From assembly GCA_015680685.1 (NCBI GenBank), contig MNCI01024118.1:129803-187247 (forward strand): DNA of 57,445 bases, read 5' to 3'. A program made the position numbers and the translations under genes. Each line of letters begins with the position of its first letter. The stretch's first letter is position 1. The notes beneath the pieces were generated by a model, which was not told the origin of the DNA, searched no databases, and was given only the letters and a program-made list of their open reading frames with translations. This document shows, piece by piece, positions 34,740 to 46,759 of this stretch. This stretch comes from Gnetum montanum (Eukaryota; Streptophyta; Gnetopsida; Gnetales; Gnetaceae).

Positions 34740-35400
34740 CATGAATGGATTTCATTTTACATTATCAAAGAAGGTGACAAAGGATTAGGAGCATGTGGTT
34801 AAGAATGTTATTAAGGGTAAGAAGCGTATGAGGAAGATTCAATTCATAGAGTAAAAGCTTTGTAATACTCTAGAGGGTAGTAATGATAATCAAGAGTATG
34901 TGTGGTAAAGCCACTAGATGACATAGACTATTGAACATCATATCAATAAGGATTAGGTTGCCTATATGGATATTACTACCTTGGTGATGGCATCCCACTA
35001 GAATAATACTATTGTTAATGATGAGAATGAAGCACTAACTACATCATGTGAGTAGATGAAAGAAGAATTTTTTTTATGTTAGGCTGGTGAATGAAAGACT
35101 AATAAAAGAAAAAGAGTCACTTCAAATGGTTCTTAGACAAGGAAGAAGTCCACAAGACAAAAGTGGACTTGGATGTTATCACCAAGAAGAGGAACCTTCA
35201 TCTCATCTAAAGAAACCATTAAGGAACAAGGACTCTACATCAAGGAAAGCTTTTATCCAACATAAAAATTCTCAAAGGTTTGGTCCTTCTACTTATTCTT
35301 CCAATAGGATAATTACATGTTATTATAGTAACAAGATTGGACATAAATAATGGAAGTGCAATCTAAAGTTTTATCATATGAGTACATGGACATATCACAA
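34740..35400 (+). pseudogene. gag tail of element F with decayed CCHC knuckle
   Basis: The open frame 35087-35350 reads LIKEKESLQMVLRQGRSPQ then DKSGLGCYHQEEE, a wording like the gag tail of SIRE-group copia elements. It is followed at 35318-35359 by the knuckle CYYSNKIGHK-stop-WKC: C-x2-C-x4-H-x4-C with the second Cys changed to Ser and a stop inside. Upstream (34740-35080) is broken and charged. Confidence 0.55.
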
Positions 35401-35759
35401 GACTTCTTGATTCTCTCAAAGTGTACCAAGAAAGGGTTTTACATAGGATTACAAAGAAGATTGGAAGTTACCCCAAAGGACTAAGGCTATCAAAAGGGAA
35501 TGGAGAATTAAACAGGACTAAGGGCATTAGGACACTTTCCCTAACAAATTTTTAAGAGGAATTCATGCATTGGACATTGGGGAAGTTCAATTCAAAGGAT
35601 ATTCCTCAAAATAGGAAACACATTCTTTAGCTCTTTAGACATCATCATGTTCTAATAGCATGATAGGTAGGTAGAGGTAAGTTTTTCCTTTTTTTTTTCA
35701 AGGTTTAATTCAGACTATAAACCAATGGCAGCCTTGCAATACCTCATTTGAATTTTGAA

Positions 35760-36007
35760 GAATGACATCTTTCAAAAGTGAAAGATATCTCTGCTAAGAT
35801 GTCTTTGGTAGAACAGAGACATCTATCTAAGTTTTTATTTGTTGTAGAAAAGATGTCTTTAATAAATGAAATATATATAATTTATTTTTTATATTCAAAA
35901 AGGATATATTTTTGTTAAAAAATATATCTCATTTTTAATTAAAAGCCCTTGTTTACCCATGGTTATAAAAGACAAACCCCTCATTTTTTTCATATTCATC
36001 CACAAAG
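35760..36007 (+). promoter_or_regulatory. AAAGATGTCTTT motif cluster and TATA-like box upstream of the F ORF
   Basis: Five variants of the near-palindrome AAAGATGTCTTT/AAAGACATCTTT lie between 35764 and 35875, and TATAAAA is at 35964-35970, 38 bases before the ATG at 36008. The same motif is clustered in the 3' LTR (38190-38480). This looks like a U3-type promoter driving the ORF separately; transcription from it is inference. Confidence 0.5.
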
Positions 36008-37665
36008 ATGACTAGGGCTCCACCAGTCATAGCAATTTTGGTAGAGAAGATTCATACATAAATAAATCCTTCTAAGAAATGTGCAAGGTGAAGTTCTAGC
36101 AATGTGCTACCCCCATATAGTCCTCAATTTTGTAGTATAGATTCTTAGCATAGGTTTAAAACTACAAGAACCACTACTATTGTTTATGAATGTTCTCTTA
36201 AACTTCCTTTGCATAGACAACAAGCTCTATTAGGTTATTTTAGGCTTTTGAATTGGACTACATTCATTTCCATGAATTTTCTTATGCTTGAAGTGTTAAT
36301 TCAAGAATTCTATTATAACATTTTTATTTCTAATGCTATTATGTAGGCTTTTACATCCATTGTTGGTGGGATTGTTATTGAAGCATCTCCTCAAATTGTT
36401 AATGCACTTCTGGGTATTTTTAGTTCTAATGTCTTCAAGCTTACTATAGAGTCTATGCATGACATTTATATAAATGGTATTATGCCAATAGCTCATGATG
36501 AATTTTATTATGTATTTTTTCAAAGAGATATGTCTTTTAATCAAGGTCACATTACATGCAGAAAGATGACTCCAACTGCCTCCATCTTATCAATTATTGT
36601 TTTGTATTAATAATGGTGAATGGATGAAGTTACAGTTATCTACTACTAGCCTAGGGGTATGTAGTATATTTTTTGCTTACAAGGTTACCATTAGATCTAG
36701 GGCACACTCTTTGCAAAGACACTCTGAGCCTCTATGCTAAGGAGAGAATCCTTGGGCATCCTTACCTCATCAACATATTGATTCATTAGAAGGGTGTACC
36801 TATTTCAAAGTTGCCTTTGTTTAAAGATTAGCAAAATCTTAGTGAGTACATAGAGAAGAGGAGTTATTCTCACATAGAAGAAATAAGACCTAGCCCCAAA
36901 TTACCAAAACAAAAGAAGAAGGTTTCACCACAGTTAAGAAGATCAAAATCTTTCATAACTTAGATTACTTCCTCTTTGAAGAGAATATTTAGACAAATTT
37001 CCTAAGCCACTGGGAAGCTTGGGAGGAACCTCTCTTACTTACGTAAGAGCTTAGATGAGGTTGGGATTCCTCCTCCCTCCGATGGACAGGTATTTGAGAA
37101 GGTCACCACTCCTCCTATCCCTAATAGCGAGGATGATGCTCTTGTTTCTCCACGTCATTCTTTAACAATAGGCCCCTCAAGAACTTATGACTTAGGGATG
37201 AAGTTAGATTCCAAGCCAAAGGAAACCCCAGCTACTGTTCAATGGGAGCATCATGCTTCCATGCAGCAACCAGAGCATCACGTTCTAGTCACTCCTACTT
37301 CCACTACTCCATCTCATGCTGATGCTCCTAGCTCTTTTGAGCAATGAGCTATGGAAAGCATCTTTGGAATGACATTTTAATGGATACTAGTTTAGTAGCC
37401 ATCAGCTCCATCAACTCCACTAGCTTCCTCTTAGTTTCAAGTGAAGCTTCATCCTAGGCAAGCTCTAGTGTAGCGAGTTGAGTCCTTACATGAGGATACT
37501 AAAAAATTTAACCATCTTAGCACTAGCAATGATGAGGAGGAGGAGGAGACTTATCATCCATCTCAAGTAGTGGTGGATTCTAAATTTGAGGATGCTACCG
37601 AGGTTAGTGATTAAGATCTCAACAAGGTGTTTGTTCTCTCATTTTTTATTGATAAAAAAGGATGA
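36008..37665 (+). pseudogene. Additional (post-pol) ORF of element F, best preserved long frame in the window
   Basis: From ATG at 36008 one frame is readable for about 600 bases with only point stops. Its phrases are LPLHRQQALLGYFRLLNWTT, VLIQEFYYNIF, SIVGGIVIEASPQIVNALLG and IYINGIMPIAHDEFYYVFF. After a shift it continues with a Ser/Thr/Pro-rich region (VEKRSYSHIEEIRPSPKLPK-like wording near 36850; TPPIPNSEDDALVSPRHSL near 37110) and an acidic end (NDEEEEETYHPSQVV), stopping at TGA 37663-37665. EFYxN ... V.G..I..SP..IN.LLG resembles the N-terminal part of plant 'putative transposon protein' domains; this match is from memory. It has no signal peptide or clear membrane span, so an envelope role is unsupported. 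Confidence 0.55.
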
Positions 37666-38007
37666 GACATTTTATGGCTCTCACATATGTGATTTTGGGA
37701 CTTTGCACATATGTGATTAATATTTGGATAGTTGTACTCAGAGGTGCTTATAGATAGTTTGATGTAAAAAATTTTGTAGATGGTTATGGATAGATGGTAT
37801 GTTTTTTTATTAGCTTTGTGTGTTATATTGATTTTTATTTTGCCTCTTTTACTTGACTCACATCCTATTGATCCTCCATGCTTATCCTAATCCCTCATGT
37901 CCATAGGACTTTATATGTTTGTATGCTTTTCCTAGAATATCTTTTATGATAATTGTATATATGTATATTGACATATATCTACAATTTTGACCTTTTTTGG
38001 TTATGTC

Positions 38008-38080
38008 CAAAAGGGGGAGAAGTATTGTGCAAGGCTAACCCATTTTCTTAAGTTTTGAACATTACCAAAAAAGGGGAGAT
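38008..38080 (+). other. Two polypurine tracts of element F
   Basis: CCAAAAGGGGGAGAAGTA (38008-38025) and CCAAAAAAGGGGAGAT (38065-38080). The second abuts the LTR start TGTAGACC and should prime plus-strand synthesis. The upstream one is the extra tract commonly seen in SIRE-group elements. Confidence 0.75.
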
Positions 38081-39207
38081 TGTAGACCTTATGATATTGG
38101 TATGTCAAAACATTAAGAAAAATGAAAAACAAGTTTGTTTGCTTATCTATCTGATTGTTATGATTGCAGTACAAGAAACAAAGGATTCATTATGCAAAGG
38201 AAGATGAAGAAAGATGTCTTTAAAAAGTAGCAGACATCTTGGTAGATTTGCGATGAACTTAGAGAAAATTTAGAAAGACATCTTCAAAAATAGTAAGATG
38301 TATTTCCTTAGCCAAAGATGTCTTTCATGAGGCAAAGATATCTTTATATAATGCAAACCAAATATAGAAAGACATCTTGGATTGAGTAAAGATGTCTTCC
38401 AAGATATAGACTTTCGAAAGACATCTTTCCAAAATTGAAGGCAAATTCAGAGAAATGTCTTAGACATGGGAAAGATGCCTTCCATGATCATTAGTGACCA
38501 TTAGCTAGCCATTACATGACTTTCAAGAAGTATTTAGCAACATGGTAGCTATAAGAAGACTTGATGTGCATTGGGAAAAGTGCAAGTGTTGTTGTATTCA
38601 TTGTATAATCATTTGTAATCATTGATCTCTTTGTTACCTTTCATTATCTTATCATTTTAGGATTGTAAACTACATTGTATCTAATTGTACAAGGATTAGA
38701 AAATTGAGTTGCAAAATTTCCTTGTAATTCTTGTTCTTGTTGTCCTTCGAGGTTGAGTTCCATGAGCTTGTTGAGATCCTACAAGATTGAGCTATTGGTG
38801 CTACGGTACAACACTCTAGTGTGGAGATTAAGATTGTAAAGGTTGTGGAAGCCTTAAAACCACATTTCCAAGCTTGATGGGACCTTGTGAGGTTGAGCGA
38901 TTGGTGCTATAGTACAACACTCCAAAGCAAGGCTTGATGACTATACAAGATGTGATCCCTTCAACCAATGTTAAGAGCAAAAATTTCTAAAGGTGTGCTT
39001 GTGATCTATCCTTCAACTATGCAGTACCCATGTTGGAGAACCATGTAAATTTTTGTGCATGCTTTTTCTTATAAAGGTTCAATTTGGGAAACTTATTCAT
39101 CCCTTCCACACTGCCCACCCACCCATCCCTCCCCACCCCCCCACNNNNNNNNNNNNNNNNNNNNNNNNNNNNNNNNNNNNNNNNNNNNNNNTCCTAAGTC
39201 CAACGAT
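38081..39207 (+). repeat. 3' LTR of element F (contains N gap)
   Basis: It begins TGTAGACCTTATG after the tract. U3 holds about ten AAAGATGTCTTT/AAAGACATCTTT variants (38190-38480) and a TATA-like CTATAAGAAG near 38550. U5 has an internal direct repeat (GGTGCTA(c/t)(g/a)GTACAACACTC at 38785-38816 and 38891-38922, offset 106). The end is not certain because of the gap at 39145-39191; about 39207 is an estimate. Confidence 0.6.
39145..39191. other. Assembly gap (47 N)
   Basis: It follows an unusually C-rich run (39108-39144). The 64-codon open frame spanning the gap is not real. Confidence 1.
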
Positions 39208-41679
39208 CCATAATCCCTTCTTCCTTGATCATACTTATCTTCCTTAAAGCTTGATGATGAGATTGATGAAGATGATGAAGAAATAGAAAAGTCATGCTAG
39301 CTTATCCTCCTTCCATAATCTATACATTCATCCCTTGGTGGCATCCTAGAAGACCTAGGCCTTAAGGTCCTTCTAGTATATGGTCATGTTATTCCTCTTC
39401 CTTAATTGCTAGCGAAGATTTAGCATAGTCATGAATTGGTCATGTAATTTGCATTAAATAAGAGAGTATTTTGATGAATGGATTTTCCTAAATGATAATA
39501 TGTATTCTTATTTTATATTGCAATGTTAATGAAATGGTAGCTCCCTTTTCCTTAGCATTTTCATGGTGTGTTTCCATGACATGATCATTATCATAGGTGT
39601 AATAAGTTTCTTTATTTAAATAAAAAGAATCCTAGAAGAATAGGAAATCAAAAAATTACTTAAAAAAGCAAGTAGGGGCCAAGAACATTCATGTGTGGTC
39701 CATGCTCAAAGAGGAAAAATCCTTCTTAGAAAAGTATAAGTAGAGCTAAACACATCTTATTATAATTACCCTTTATTACTAAGTTGAAGTGATTAAAATT
39801 CCTTCCTTTATTCAATTCTTGAGTATTCTTTTGCAAGATTTTTGTATGCTTGGGGTAGCTCTCCTACCTTCTTTCTTTTTCTTTTCTTACATTCTTATAA
39901 TATGTTTCTCTTATCTTAAAAAGTAAATCCTCCTTCCATGGATTTTCACATGCATTTCTCTCATAGTTTCTTACATATTACGTATTTCCACATGATTCCC
40001 ACATATGCTCTCATGTTTCATGTTCTTGCATGTTCTAAAGATTATCTCACATCCTATCATGTTTAGGCCAAATAATTAAAGAAGTAAGAATTGATTTGAA
40101 GTTCTAATTCAAGGGATTCACTTCATACTAGCATATTTATGTTATTTTCTCTTTGTTTCATGTTAAATGTGAATATTTCATGGTAACTTCATGTTAAATC
40201 TTATATTAATATTTGGATGAGTTTGTGCCAGGCTTTCCTATATTGTGTGTAACATTTATCATTTTCCTTTTAGTTTCCAAGTATATTTGAAGTTAAGCTT
40301 AAAGGCTGTAAAAGGTTTAAGATAAAGGTCAAATCCATGTTGCATATATGTTTTCTCCTAAATTAAGGATTTAAAATCGTAAATCTCATTATTGATGACT
40401 TTTCTCAAATTTTGAAAAATAATTGTTATGGTTTAAGATCCTAAATATCAAATTGAAACTTGTAATTTTCATGTTTCTATCACAATGTGATCCCAATGCC
40501 AATAGATCTTGATTGACCATTAGTTGTGATCAATACATTTACATTTTTTTCTATTTCTACTAATCATGCTACCTTTTTACCTTATTCTTACTTAAGCTTA
40601 GTCATGATACCCTCATGGCCTAGCATATGCTACTCTCAAATTCCTCATTTTTATTTAGTAGAACCCTCTATCAATCATAGTCACCTTATAGTTAACTTTT
40701 GCCCCTTATTTTTTAGTATGTTGCAACTCATAACTAGGTTATAATGTAGTATCTACACATTGCAATTTGCAAGGCTTTTTCATTAAGACCTGTGGTCTAG
40801 TATTGCTAAGGTCATGACCAAAAAGAAATTCAAAATAGGAGCTCATGGCCCTCTAGTGACTCCCTCTTGGATTAACTGTGACCTTTATTAACTTTCACCT
40901 AGCTTGCAATGAGCTCACACTCATACTTTTGACCTTCCTATAACAAGAGACCATCAACATTCAAGTAGTTAGGACCTCCATGCATCTACTAAACTTCTAA
41001 TAATATATACCATGTGTATCACTATTTTATTTCCATGCATATTGTAAATGTCTATTCTATGTATTTTGAGTTTGCATTATTGAGTAACAACTAAATTGTG
41101 TTTCTTAAGTTGATTGAAATTTGATGTAGATAATTGTTTATAATAAAGCATACTCTCTTTCTAACCATTCCTAATTCATGATAAACTTCTTAGTTCCATA
41201 AGTTATTTAATGCTAATTCTTACAATTATGGTACCTATTTTAACAAGTGTTGATCATGAAGGATGAGAAGTGTTTAATTCTATCATTTTATGATTTTTTA
41301 TTCTTTCATTTAATAAATTTATAATTAAGTTATTTGGAATAACTTGATGTTTACAATTTTTTTATTAGGATTATAAGCATCTACAAGTTGTCTTATTTAC
41401 ATTCATAAGTATAACTCGTTATCAACCTACGTGTTACATATGAGAAGTTCATAAAGGTGTAAGAAAGAGTAATGCAAGAGAAGTCCATTAAGGTTTTGGT
41501 GCAATTTCTTTCAAGTTTGTAGAGTGATCCATTAGTGAAACTAAAATGAGAGGAGCCAAAAATTGTAGAAATGATTTTACTTACAACATTTGAACTAGCA
41601 TTATTACTACTTACAAGTTCATGGACTATGGATTCTTCAATGTTGAGATAAAGCTTCAAGCTCAAAATCCTTTTTCATG
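39208..41679. other. Flank between F and C, no identified gene
   Basis: AT-rich, with no LTR ends, domains or long frames that I can support. The 90-codon minus frame at 41393-41665 (IEESIVHELVSSNN ...) and the 72-codon plus frame at 40526-40744 match nothing known and are probably chance. This sequence is continuous with 53968-54899 once element C is removed. Confidence 0.4.
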
Positions 41680-41684
41680 GATTG

Positions 41685-42573
41685 TGATGAGTAGTGAGAT
41701 ACCCCTCTACCCAACCATATGAATCACTAATGTTCATGCAAATTTTAGAAATGAAATCTAGAGACTGCAAGCACTTACGTACATAGAATTCTAGGTAGCA
41801 AAACCGTAATTAGAATGGCCATTGTCTTCCCAACCTCACTTGTGATATTTTAAAGTAATGGTTGAGTGAGATTGAGGCAAATGATTTTTTTCATTTTTAT
41901 TTTTATCTTTAAGGTCTAATTTTTCTAGTGTAGGAAATGAAAAGCTATATAATTTTAGAATTTCTCTACTCTATCACTTAACTATCCCTAGCATAAACAA
42001 CTAGTTCCATCTTCTGTGTACATCCTGAGCATGTCCTAACCACTATTAGACATCAAGTGTCACTGGGTTGCCAAGTGTCAGGTGTATGTTCGAGATGGTC
42101 ATGCCTATGGTTCTTATCAACTATGAAAAGGGATATAACCATAAAACTATAATAATAAAATATTTTACAATGATTAAAATGTTCAAATATTAAAATGTTT
42201 TAATGATTAAGTAGTTAAATCCAAATGTTGCAAGGAATGTTCAAAAAGCTCACCTTTATTGCTAGTCACACCAATGGGCTCAGGTAAATTAGTGCTCAAA
42301 TAAAGAGCCATACACCTTCTCACTCCTACTACAGGCACTTAGGAAATATTCTAACTTTCATGGAAACAAACTACAAGAACTTCGCTACAACTATCTCAAA
42401 AGATGTCATAAATGCTATAGATGCATGCATATTTACAGCGGAAAATAGACTCTACATTAATGAGGTTACATTAACACATGAACAGATGTGTTGATAGGGT
42501 CACATCATCATGGTGGCATCAACAAGGCTTCTTTAGTGTAACCCAGTTGATGCATCAACTAAACACTACACCA
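41685..42573 (-). repeat. Left (3') LTR of element C
   Basis: Colinear with 53067-53962 over its whole length. It begins TGATGAGTAGTGAG and ends AAACACTACACCA on the plus strand (ex ...CTTCATCA). The TATA box has decayed (TTTACA). On the minus strand GTTGTGGGAGTA precedes it as the polypurine tract. A deletion of several bases relative to the right LTR lies near 42045. Confidence 0.9.
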
Positions 42574-42599
42574 TACTCCCACAACTGAGTGAACACTTA

Positions 42600-45000
42600 T
42601 CCTCAAGTTCATTACAATTTGGAAGGTATGAAGTTATTAACGATATACATGACAAGACACATCTACATAAACACTGACTCTATCAACATACCAAGCACCC
42701 CAGTGTACCAAAAAACAAATTAAAAAATTGTGGTGCCCATAGACAATGAAATTGAACACCCTAATAGAAATGGATTCTCAACCTTGCTGAAATGTTAAAA
42801 TTGTTGGGGAAGATCACATAGTTCCTGGCAGCAATGGTTTTGATGGGCCTTCACTAGCTTCTGGTGCATGCGATAGTTGAGGCATTGATGATGGTTGCCC
42901 TACAACTACTACAAATTTTGGAGGCAAGTGAAAAGTCTCCAACAATGCCCTCATATTGTCCTCTTTACTTATGGGATTGTTCACTGTCCAGGCAGCTTCG
43001 CCAATGTTTGTTGAAATGGGAACATCCCAAGGACATATAAGTGTAGGGAAAAGTTCGTTCAAATTAATAAACCAAATAGTGAACTATTTTCATTAGATAT
43101 TAAATGCTTAGACCAATGTCTACAGCTACTGGTAGTCATTCATTCATTGGGCTAAGTTCTCTACAACTATGTGTTGTCCTTCAAAATAGGTATGAAGTAC
43201 TTCAATTTTTTCATTTGCTCTTTCTAACTTTTGCTTTGTCTCTTTATGAAATTGGAACTCACCCTCGTATAAAGAATATGAGGTGGCCACTTGCTTCTCT
43301 AGGTATGACCATGGCCTTCCAATTGTTAGCATAGCTAGGTTTGCATAATGGAGATTGGGTAATTCCATATATTCTGTCATCTCTTTAATCTATAGCTCTT
43401 TGAGATGGATCTCTTTAATCTGTCATCCCTAGTAAGTTCATGGTTGAGAAGAGCTGGATCAGCATGTTGGATCCTCAGTTGGGCAACTTCCATAGCTAAG
43501 TGTTGATAATTTTCTTGGGCTACTTCAAGTTGCCCCTCCAAGATGAGGCACTTCCCTTGCTAAGAGTAGCTCTGACTAAGTTGTAGTGATATTGTTCAAA
43601 AGATCAAAAACATCTAGAAGTGGTTGCTCAGTTCCCACCAATCAGTCCAACAATTCTTCATATTGGGCTGCATTGATTCTACTATGCTGAGTTTCTATGA
43701 ATGTCTGTACATCTCCAAGTCCATGTACATCTAGTATAGGCATCGTAGATGCATTAAGGGCTGTTGGGATTGTGTCAGCAACCACTTCTACAGCAACTTC
43801 TTGTCCCTAGTGTTGCATTACCAAGGTAGTCAACCCCTCTCCATCCTCCAAGCGCATTGAGAAAGTAGTGGCATTTCCAAAAATTTTAGGAAATAGTTGT
43901 TGGGTGGACACCATTAGTTCTCAAACACTAGGGTTTATTCTTATAGGAACTTATGTTTGTATGATAGAAAACAATGACCATTCTCTCTCTAGTAGATTCA
44001 CAGATCGAGCCACTTGTTCAAGATGCCTCATTGCAGGGTGATACACCAAAGGGCCTTCTCCACCACTAGTTCCTACTGATTGCTCCAGTTGGCTCAAGAC
44101 CGATTGTTGGATCTCATGTATGTGTTCTGCGATTGTATGAAAGCCTGACCTTTTTGTTTGTGTAGGTGGTGGAGGTGGTTGCTCCTCTTCCCTTATTTTT
44201 GTTGTGGTAGGAGTCTTATCTTTCATCATCTCATGCCACGAGGAAATTGGGGCATGATGAAGTGTATCATTGGCATAACATGTTATCCCTACCTATATGC
44301 ACAACTTTCTAATTAGGTAGGGAGAGGGTAGAGCTCATCTTCCATGTTCGTTTTCAACAAACCTTTTCTCAATTTCAAGGAAAAGTAACTATGGAAGGTT
44401 AATGGAAAAAAATTTTCTTAGAGTGGCACATGCACAAGTAGAGAAGGTAGTGATCTTACTGGGTCTTATCGTTGGATTTAAGTGGTAAGACGTAATTTTT
44501 GAGTAAACCCTCTCTGTGGTGGTTAGTGTGCCAAACTCCTTACATTCTACTCCATAGCACCACTTGATCCACTCCCCCTTCACCTCAGAGTCTACTTATT
44601 TTGAAATCTTTGCCACATCAGCTTTGGTCTCAGGTAACCAAGAGCTTGCACAATTGCCTTTGCAAAGTAAGATAGATGACTGTCCTTGATTCTTACTCTA
44701 GACCCAAGTTGTTGATTCATATCTCTCTCCTCCTTTTATAGCACTAGGACATAAAAAATTAAAAACTATAAAAATCATATTTCTCCTAGGTACCATTCAC
44801 CACTGTAGGTGATGACTGTCCATCCCCTAAGAGGTGTTAAGTCTTTGATAATCATAATAATCATAGACCTCTCCCCCCATGATCTAGAGCATACCTCTGG
44901 TAGAAAAAGGGTGAAAGAATGGTTAGACTGGGACACGCGATAGAAATGATATGTGCTCAAAACGAAGACTTGATGTAGAAAAATGGCAAAAACTCCCCTT
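42600..45000 (-). pseudogene. Post-pol ORF of element C with coiled-coil C-terminus
   Basis: Minus-strand frames at 44389-44583 (EWIKWCYGVECKEFGTL ... FSTCACATLRKFFSINLP), then LEIEKRFVENEHGR, then 43951-44229 (MMKDK ..., a Pro run, HLEQVARSVNLLEREWSLF), then 43144-43380 (a Glu/Lys heptad-rich, coiled-coil-like stretch), then 42814-43062 (LFPTLICPWDVPISTNIGEA ... KFVVVVGQPSS). Together they make one protein of roughly 600-700 codons, broken by stops and shifts. The middle is also readable in B (15263-16920). The architecture of globular domain, Pro-rich linker and coiled coil resembles extra ORFs of other plant LTR elements. Function is unknown. Confidence 0.6.
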
Positions 45001-46750
45001 TCTTTATGAACAAATGGACAAAGTTCAAAGGCACGATGTGGGTATATATAGTATTTTTGTCATGCATTGATGGGGCCATGTAAATGAGGCTACGTAAACA
45101 CAAGGGGATGCATATACAAGGCCTAGTTGATGCATTTGTTTAGCTTAGTTGACCTACGTTGATCGATGAATTAAGAACCCAAATCTATGGATTGGGGCAT
45201 AAATTTGGGGTGATTCAAGAACGTAGAGACCAGAGAACAATATGAGAGAAAGAGGAAGGAAGATAGTGATCAAAAGAAGAGTCAAAGTTAGGAGAATGTT
45301 ATAATATGGAACTTTGTGGATGAAGAGCCACACGATGGGCAACATAAAAACGATTGACCAACTATATCAAAGGGGTACGAGATTAACAACTGGGACCAAA
45401 GGATATACAAGTGGGCCCTTCCCATAGTAGGTGTTAGCCTCAGTTTCCCTTGCACATCATTAGTTAATGGTCACCGCAAGTTAATACTCACATCCATGAG
45501 AACCAGCCGAAGAATTTATGAGTTCTAGCAAAACACGATAGATGATCAAAACATAAAACCAGCAATGAGGTGAGTAATGGAAAGCAATTGATGAAGAGAA
45601 GAGGGTGTGAAATGGAATTCATAATTTTTGTCACATGAAATCCCCTGTGAAGTGCTTGATTAAGTGACCTAGTAGGATCCATCCGTAGTCCAGACCCAAA
45701 ACCAACCACACTCAGTGACTTCACATCAACATTCAAAGACTAGTCCATCCCTTGAGGCACAAGAATGCTTCCACAAAATAACCACGATTCCAACATGAGT
45801 GAGATATAGGAAGTGAAAAAAGGACCTTAGTTACAGAGGACAAAACAATTCCCATAACTAGTGCTTGTAGCCCGTTAGAGATGGTCTAAGGGGTCTGCTT
45901 TGAATTCCCATGTGTATTTTTTTATGGGAACCACACCATGCAAAGACTCGTGCGTTTTTGTATGCATTTAGTCCAAGGGGTGTGCTTTAAATTCCCATGT
46001 GTATTTTTTTTATGGGAACCACACCATGCAAAGACCCGTACATTTTTGCATGCATTTAGTCCAAGGGGTGTGCTTTGAATCCTCATCTTTTCCCTTCTCT
46101 TTTCTTCTTCTTCTTCATTATCTTTTTTTTTTCATTTTGAATGATGAGGACCACACCATGAAAGGACAAATTGCTATTTAACTTCCTATTATGAGAGGAT
46201 ATGGAGTGGTAGGAAGTCCATGAGAACACTCTTGCATACAAGGGAATAGAAAAGTATGAAGAATGTTGCATTCCCTTTGAAGTCACACCTTGTTCAAACC
46301 ATTCAATCCTCCTCAAGGCAAGAAACTACATAAGTTACAAATTAATTAAAGTTGTTTTTAATGAAAAAGGGATTACATGTTTCCAATATAAGGAAAACCA
46401 TGGAGTGGGTGGATGGGTAGATGATGTAAACTCACTGCCTATTACATGAAATGAAAGTATAACGTAGCTTTCTAGAAAAAAATGCTAAGGCAGGAAACTA
46501 GATATAATAGGTGGACCATAACATGCAAACCATCGCAAAGAGGCACAACTACCCTAGTACATCTTGTGACAATAAGACAGCTTATCAATGAAAGGTATAA
46601 AACAACCAAAAGATAAGTATGTATATACACATAAAAATAAATAAATAAATAAAGAAAAAGAAAACATAAGTAAGAATGGTAAAACGTATGAATGATGGTG
46701 TAAAACAAAAACTTGGAAAAAGAACTAAGGAGCTAGTAGAGACTTTTAGC
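45001..46750 (-). other. Post-pol spacer of element C
   Basis: No gene. It aligns with A 3200-4300 and B 13200-14330 and contains T-rich TTTTACA repeats, an AAAT microsatellite (about 46632-46655), a CTT run (46095-46116) and the conserved block (minus strand GTCTTTGCATGGTGTGGTT) duplicated as described at 45887-46060. The open frames here (such as 46083-46316 and 46472-46708) are shadows of AT-rich spacer. Confidence 0.65.
45887..46167 (-). repeat. 88-bp tandem duplication of the conserved spacer block
   Basis: GGGAACCACACCATGCAAAGAC (plus-strand view) is at 45926-45947 and again at 46014-46035, offset 88, each preceded by AATTCCCATGTGTATTTTTTTATGGG. A third, weaker copy is at 46147-46167 (AGGACCACACCATGAAAGGAC). 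A and B have one copy. Confidence 0.85.
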
Positions 46751-46759
46751 ATGGATGGT

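Larger units (their letters stand above)
34700..39207 (+). mobile_element. Element F: Ty1/copia SIRE-like, decayed and lacking pol
   Basis: The components are a copia-type gag tail with a CCHC knuckle, a promoter-like region, a long additional ORF, two polypurine tracts (38008-38022 and 38066-38080) and a 3' LTR with the SIRE-like U5 phrase GAACCATGTAAATTTTTGTG (39040s). Two tracts and an extra ORF before the 3' LTR are typical of SIRE-group copia elements. No integrase, RT or RNase H is visible between gag and the ORF, and no 5' LTR was found, so it is either heavily deleted or non-autonomous. The right boundary is near the N gap. Confidence 0.6.

Noticed and set aside
36008-37665. Envelope protein in element F
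   Set aside because: Although post-pol ORFs of such elements are often called env-like, I see no signal peptide, membrane span or cleavage site.
39053-39247. Open frame spanning the N gap
   Set aside because: Forty-seven of its bases are unknown.
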